From CAIZGX01 sp039805165 (GTDB lineage Bacteria > Bacteroidota > Bacteroidia > Flavobacteriales_D > Sanyastnellaceae): 7,775 nucleotides of DNA. The position numbers and the translations under genes were made by a program. The notes beneath the pieces are model-generated. The model saw only the letters and a list, made by a program, of their open reading frames with translations, was not told the DNA's origin and ran no database searches. Shown here in pieces: positions 6,423-7,775 of the stretch; position 1 is the stretch's first letter, and every line of letters begins with the position of its first letter. The stretch is taken from NCBI GenBank assembly GCA_039805165.1, contig JBDLUS010000230.1:1-7775 (forward strand). The letters run 5' to 3'.

Positions 6423-6448
6423 AAAAAGGGGCCGAAGCCCCTTTTTTT
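6423..6448. terminator. Bidirectional intrinsic terminator between ferredoxin and membrane-protein genes
   Basis: The stem GGGGC (6428-6432) pairs with GCCCC (6437-6441) around a CGAA tetraloop, with A5 (6423-6427) and T7 (6442-6448) outside. The GC-rich stem and flanking tracts make it active in both directions. Unusually, the TAA stop of the minus-strand membrane-protein gene (6449-6447) lies inside the T-tract, so that gene's message has essentially no 3' untranslated spacer before the hairpin. Confidence 0.92.
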
Positions 6449-7142
6449 ATTTGAATAATGGAGCTTTTAAATCGAAGAGTAGAAAAAGGGTAATCCCAGC
6501 CAGTAGAAATAAAAAGCTATTGAGTCCAACAAGCCATGTGTCTGCAGATGTTTTTCGCTGTTGCACAACGTACATTGGGACATAAACAAGACAAAGCAAT
6601 CCTATAGATAAAATCATAAGTATGTTAGCAAAAGGCCAATGTTGTACTTTGAATATTCCTCCGAAAGCGAACAAAAAGACAATCAATGTAATAAGTGTAG
6701 TCAGTATCTTTTGTGTTTTTGGAATCGTCTGATACTTCATACTTATAAGCGCCGTAAGAACTGCTCCAATGATTAGAAGCGGCAAACTGCTGACAATTAA
6801 GATAGCTGCTCCGGCCAAATGGAGTATTTTAAAGAGTGATCCAGTTACAAGTAGGAAAGTGGAAAAGGCTAAAACGTAACCCAATGTTTTTTTCATGTGT
6901 TTGAATTTTTGTTGATGAATTAATTGAATGGTTTCCATTTCAATTTCATGTAAGTTGTCATGAAAAAAACGTGGAAGAATTGAATAAAAGAACGAGTGGA
7001 AGTCGTCGTTTTCCGACATTTCATTTTCAATAATTGTACACATGTGATCTATCAAATTAGCTTGCAGATCAGGCAAACTAATTCCATGTGATTCAATTTC
7101 TTTTCGAATGAAATCAACTTGTTCGTCAGTTAATGAGACCAT
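6447..7142 (-). CDS. PadR-linked five-TM membrane protein with duplicated F-K-x-x-H hairpin
   Basis: This 231-residue protein has a soluble helical N-terminus (about 1-80) and five predicted membrane segments (near 86-103, 111-134, 145-162, 171-194 and 203-224). The N-terminal part includes L-T-D-E-Q-V-D-F (4-11) and I-D-H-M-C-T-I-I-E (31-39). It resembles the small alpha-helical domains (HAAS/DUF1700-like) found on membrane proteins encoded next to PadR regulators. Two transmembrane hairpins are related: G-S-L-F-K-I-L-H-L (101-109) with A-x-I-L-I-V-S, and G-G-I-F-K-V-Q-H-W-P (161-170) with A-N-I-L-M-I-L-S, exactly 60 residues apart. The F-K-x-x-H-W-P pattern also recalls the N-terminal hairpin of the gliding protein GldL. 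I chose the ATG at 7142 because homologues as I recall them start M-x-L-T-D-E-Q; in-frame ATGs at 7163 and 7187 would deepen the overlap with padR. The gene overlaps padR by 17 bp, which suggests translational coupling. The function is unknown; a membrane signal receiver or transporter-like role is a guess. Confidence 0.72.
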   Translation of the reverse strand: MVSLTDEQVDFIRKEIESHGISLPDLQANLIDHMCTIIENEMSENDDFHSFFYSILPRFFHDNLHEIEMETIQLIHQQKFKHMKKTLGYVLAFSTFLLVTGSLFKILHLAGAAILIVSSLPLLIIGAVLTALISMKYQTIPKTQKILTTLITLIVFLFAFGGIFKVQHWPFANILMILSIGLLCLVYVPMYVVQQRKTSADTWLVGLNSFLFLLAGITLFLLFDLKAPLFK

Positions 7143-7479
7143 GGCTCGTTCCTTTATTCGCATCCAAGAGAATTTGAAGTGTCTCAATAAACTCTCGGAG
7201 TTCGTCTATTTTCTTTTTGCTGGTTTGCTTGCCTTGTTTTGTCAGGCGGTAGTATTTACGCTGACGCTTTCCAATAAATTCCACTTCGGTTTCCAAATCT
7301 TCACTGGCTTCCAAAGCGTGAAGCAGGGGATACAAAGCACCTTCGGTAATTTGTATTTTGTCGTCGGTAAGTTCCTTTACGCGTTGTGTTATTTCGTAGC
7401 CGTACATGCGTCCGTTCTCTTTTAAAAGATTGAGGACAATGGTTCGAAGGGTGCCTTTAACTAGTTCTGATGAATACAT
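7126..7479 (-). CDS. PadR-family transcriptional regulator
   Basis: This 117-residue protein has the PadR winged-helix fold. It shows an N-terminal helix L-V-K-G-T-L-R-T-I-V-L (6-16), the family hallmark Y-G-Y-E-I (26-30), the recognition helix I-T-E-G-A-L-Y-P-L-L-H-A-L-E (44-57), and a basic wing K-R-Q-R-K-Y-Y-R-L-T-K-Q-G-K (71-84). A C-terminal helix (88-108) would serve for dimerisation. The short form matches PadR subfamily 2. Two ATGs compete: 7494 and 7479. The exact -7 box TATATTTG lies at 7491-7484, inside the codons of the longer form, so the start at 7479 (M-Y-S-S-E-L) is preferred. The stop TGA (7128-7126) lies inside the next gene, so the two form an operon. A perfect inverted repeat over the -7 box suggests autorepression. 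PadR proteins usually respond to small molecules or envelope stress; the inducer here is unknown. Confidence 0.92.
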   Translation of the reverse strand: MYSSELVKGTLRTIVLNLLKENGRMYGYEITQRVKELTDDKIQITEGALYPLLHALEASEDLETEVEFIGKRQRKYYRLTKQGKQTSKKKIDELREFIETLQILLDANKGTSHGLIN

Positions 7480-7483
7480 AGGA

Positions 7484-7491
7484 CAAATATA
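7484..7491 (-). promoter_or_regulatory. -7 box of the padR operon
   Basis: TATATTTG on the minus strand is an exact match to the Bacteroidota TAnnTTTG consensus. Four bases separate it from the ATG at 7479, the same spacing as in the lipoprotein gene, implying a leaderless or nearly leaderless message. I see no TTG at a normal -33 distance; the nearest is at 7532-7530, 38 bp upstream. The promoter may therefore be weak or depend on another factor. Confidence 0.6.
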
Positions 7492-7511
7492 CATAAGAAA
7501 CTTATGTATAT
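7487..7511. promoter_or_regulatory. Candidate PadR operator: perfect 11-bp inverted repeat
   Basis: The left arm ATATACATAAG (7487-7497) and the right arm CTTATGTATAT (7501-7511) are exact reverse complements, separated by AAA. The site covers most of the -7 box (7484-7491) and the DNA just upstream of it. PadR dimers bind AT-rich dyads containing ACAT/ATGT half-sites, and here ACAT (7491-7494) and ATGT (7504-7507) sit symmetrically. Its position would block RNA polymerase, so negative autoregulation is the simplest reading. Binding itself is an inference. Confidence 0.65.
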
Positions 7512-7530
7512 GTGAATTTATTGTTCAGAC

Positions 7531-7564
7531 AAAAAAAAAGGAGCGAAAACTTCGCTCCTTTTTT
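7531..7564 (-). terminator. Intrinsic terminator of the right-edge gene
   Basis: The stem GGAGCGAA (7540-7547) pairs perfectly with TTCGCTCC (7551-7558) around an AAC loop. It is flanked by A9 (7531-7539) and T6 (7559-7564). On the minus strand the A9 becomes a U9 tract, so it ends the gene whose stop is at 7584-7582, 18 nt upstream of the structure. It also insulates the padR promoter from read-through. Confidence 0.92.
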
Positions 7565-7581
7565 CAAATATCTAATTTCAA

Positions 7582-7775
7582 TTAGTTTCTTGCTCCTCTC
7601 ACAAATAACATTTCATCTACAATATTCTTACCGCCCATAAGCTCTTCAACAATGAACAATACGTAACGAATGTCAACAGCAATGGTGCGTTGCAATTCTG
7701 GCTCGTATGCAATGTCTCCGCTCATAGCTTCCCAGTTACCGTCGAAGGCAATACCGATCATTAGACCGTTTGCAT
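7582..7775 (-). CDS. C-terminal 63 residues of an unrecognised protein (5' end outside window)
   Basis: Reading the minus strand from position 7773 gives an uninterrupted frame of 63 codons that ends in TAA at 7584-7582, while the other two minus frames hit stops within the first 13 codons. The peptide starts A-N-G-L-M-I-G-I-A-F-D-G-N-W, contains R-T-I-A-V-D-I-R-Y-V-L-F-I-V-E-E-L, and ends D-E-M-L-F-V-R-G-A-R-N. It is mixed hydrophobic and acidic, without a clear membrane segment or known motif, and it is not a T9SS sorting domain. A strong terminator right after the stop supports it being a real gene end. I do not recognise the family and give no function. Confidence 0.7.
   Translation of the reverse strand, partial: ANGLMIGIAFDGNWEAMSGDIAYEPELQRTIAVDIRYVLFIVEELMGGKNIVDEMLFVRGARN

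Noticed and set aside
7143..7187. Longer membrane-protein start at 7187 or 7163
   Set aside because: The extra basic residues look like padR read in another frame, and the overlap would grow to 38-62 bp. The M-V-S-L-T-D-E-Q start at 7142 fits better.
7108..7425. Plus-strand open frame opposite padR
   Set aside because: It is the antisense image of padR codons, with no promoter of its own, although it looks superficially hydrophobic.
7480..7494. PadR start at the ATG at 7494
   Set aside because: Those codons contain the exact -7 box TATATTTG and half of the operator, so they are unlikely to be transcribed. PadR proteins of this type begin close to the Y-S-S-E-L segment.

Overview
The window looks like chromosomal DNA from a member of the Bacteroidota, most likely a flavobacterium-like marine or freshwater lineage. 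The evidence is a type IX secretion (T9SS) C-terminal sorting domain, promoter -7 boxes of the TAnnTTTG type, almost no Shine-Dalgarno sequences, moderately low GC, a DUF4249-like lipoprotein, and an acyl-CoA reductase (LuxC family) paired with a Bacteroidota-style 2[4Fe-4S] ferredoxin. I see no insertion sequence, integrase, tRNA, rRNA or CRISPR array, and no intergenic gap longer than 140 bp. Most of the window reads as ordinary core or near-core genome.

Layout. (1) 2-823 (+): C-terminal part of a polytopic membrane glycosyltransferase (GT87/DUF2029-like), cut by the window edge. (2) 890-2227 (+): a PIN-PhoH fusion ATPase, preceded by a short palindrome-rich spacer. (3) 2224-2499 (-): a small winged-helix-like protein whose stop overlaps the phoH stop tail to tail. 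(4) 2638-3687 (+): a secreted T9SS cargo protein, followed by a bidirectional terminator. (5) 3749-4885 (-): a lipoprotein. (6) 4939-5994 (-): an acyl-CoA reductase, divergent from (7) 6053-6403 (+), a ferredoxin, across a 58-bp promoter region. (8) A bidirectional terminator, then 7479 down to 6447 (-): padR and a five-TM membrane protein overlapping by 17 bp. (9) A terminator and the last 63 codons of a further minus-strand gene running in from the right edge.

Functional links. The best supported regulatory unit is the padR operon. A perfect 11-bp inverted repeat overlaps its predicted -7 box, the usual arrangement for autorepression. The downstream membrane protein has a soluble alpha-helical N-terminus and two copies of an F-K-x-x-H-containing hairpin. 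The reductase and ferredoxin share a divergent control region and may belong to one redox process, but the aldehyde product and its use are unknown. The PIN-PhoH protein probably acts on RNA. I found no clear undescribed defence or mobile system. The most unusual items are the PadR/duplicated-hairpin membrane pair with its operator, the two apparently leaderless genes, and the overlapping convergent phoH/winged-helix pair.
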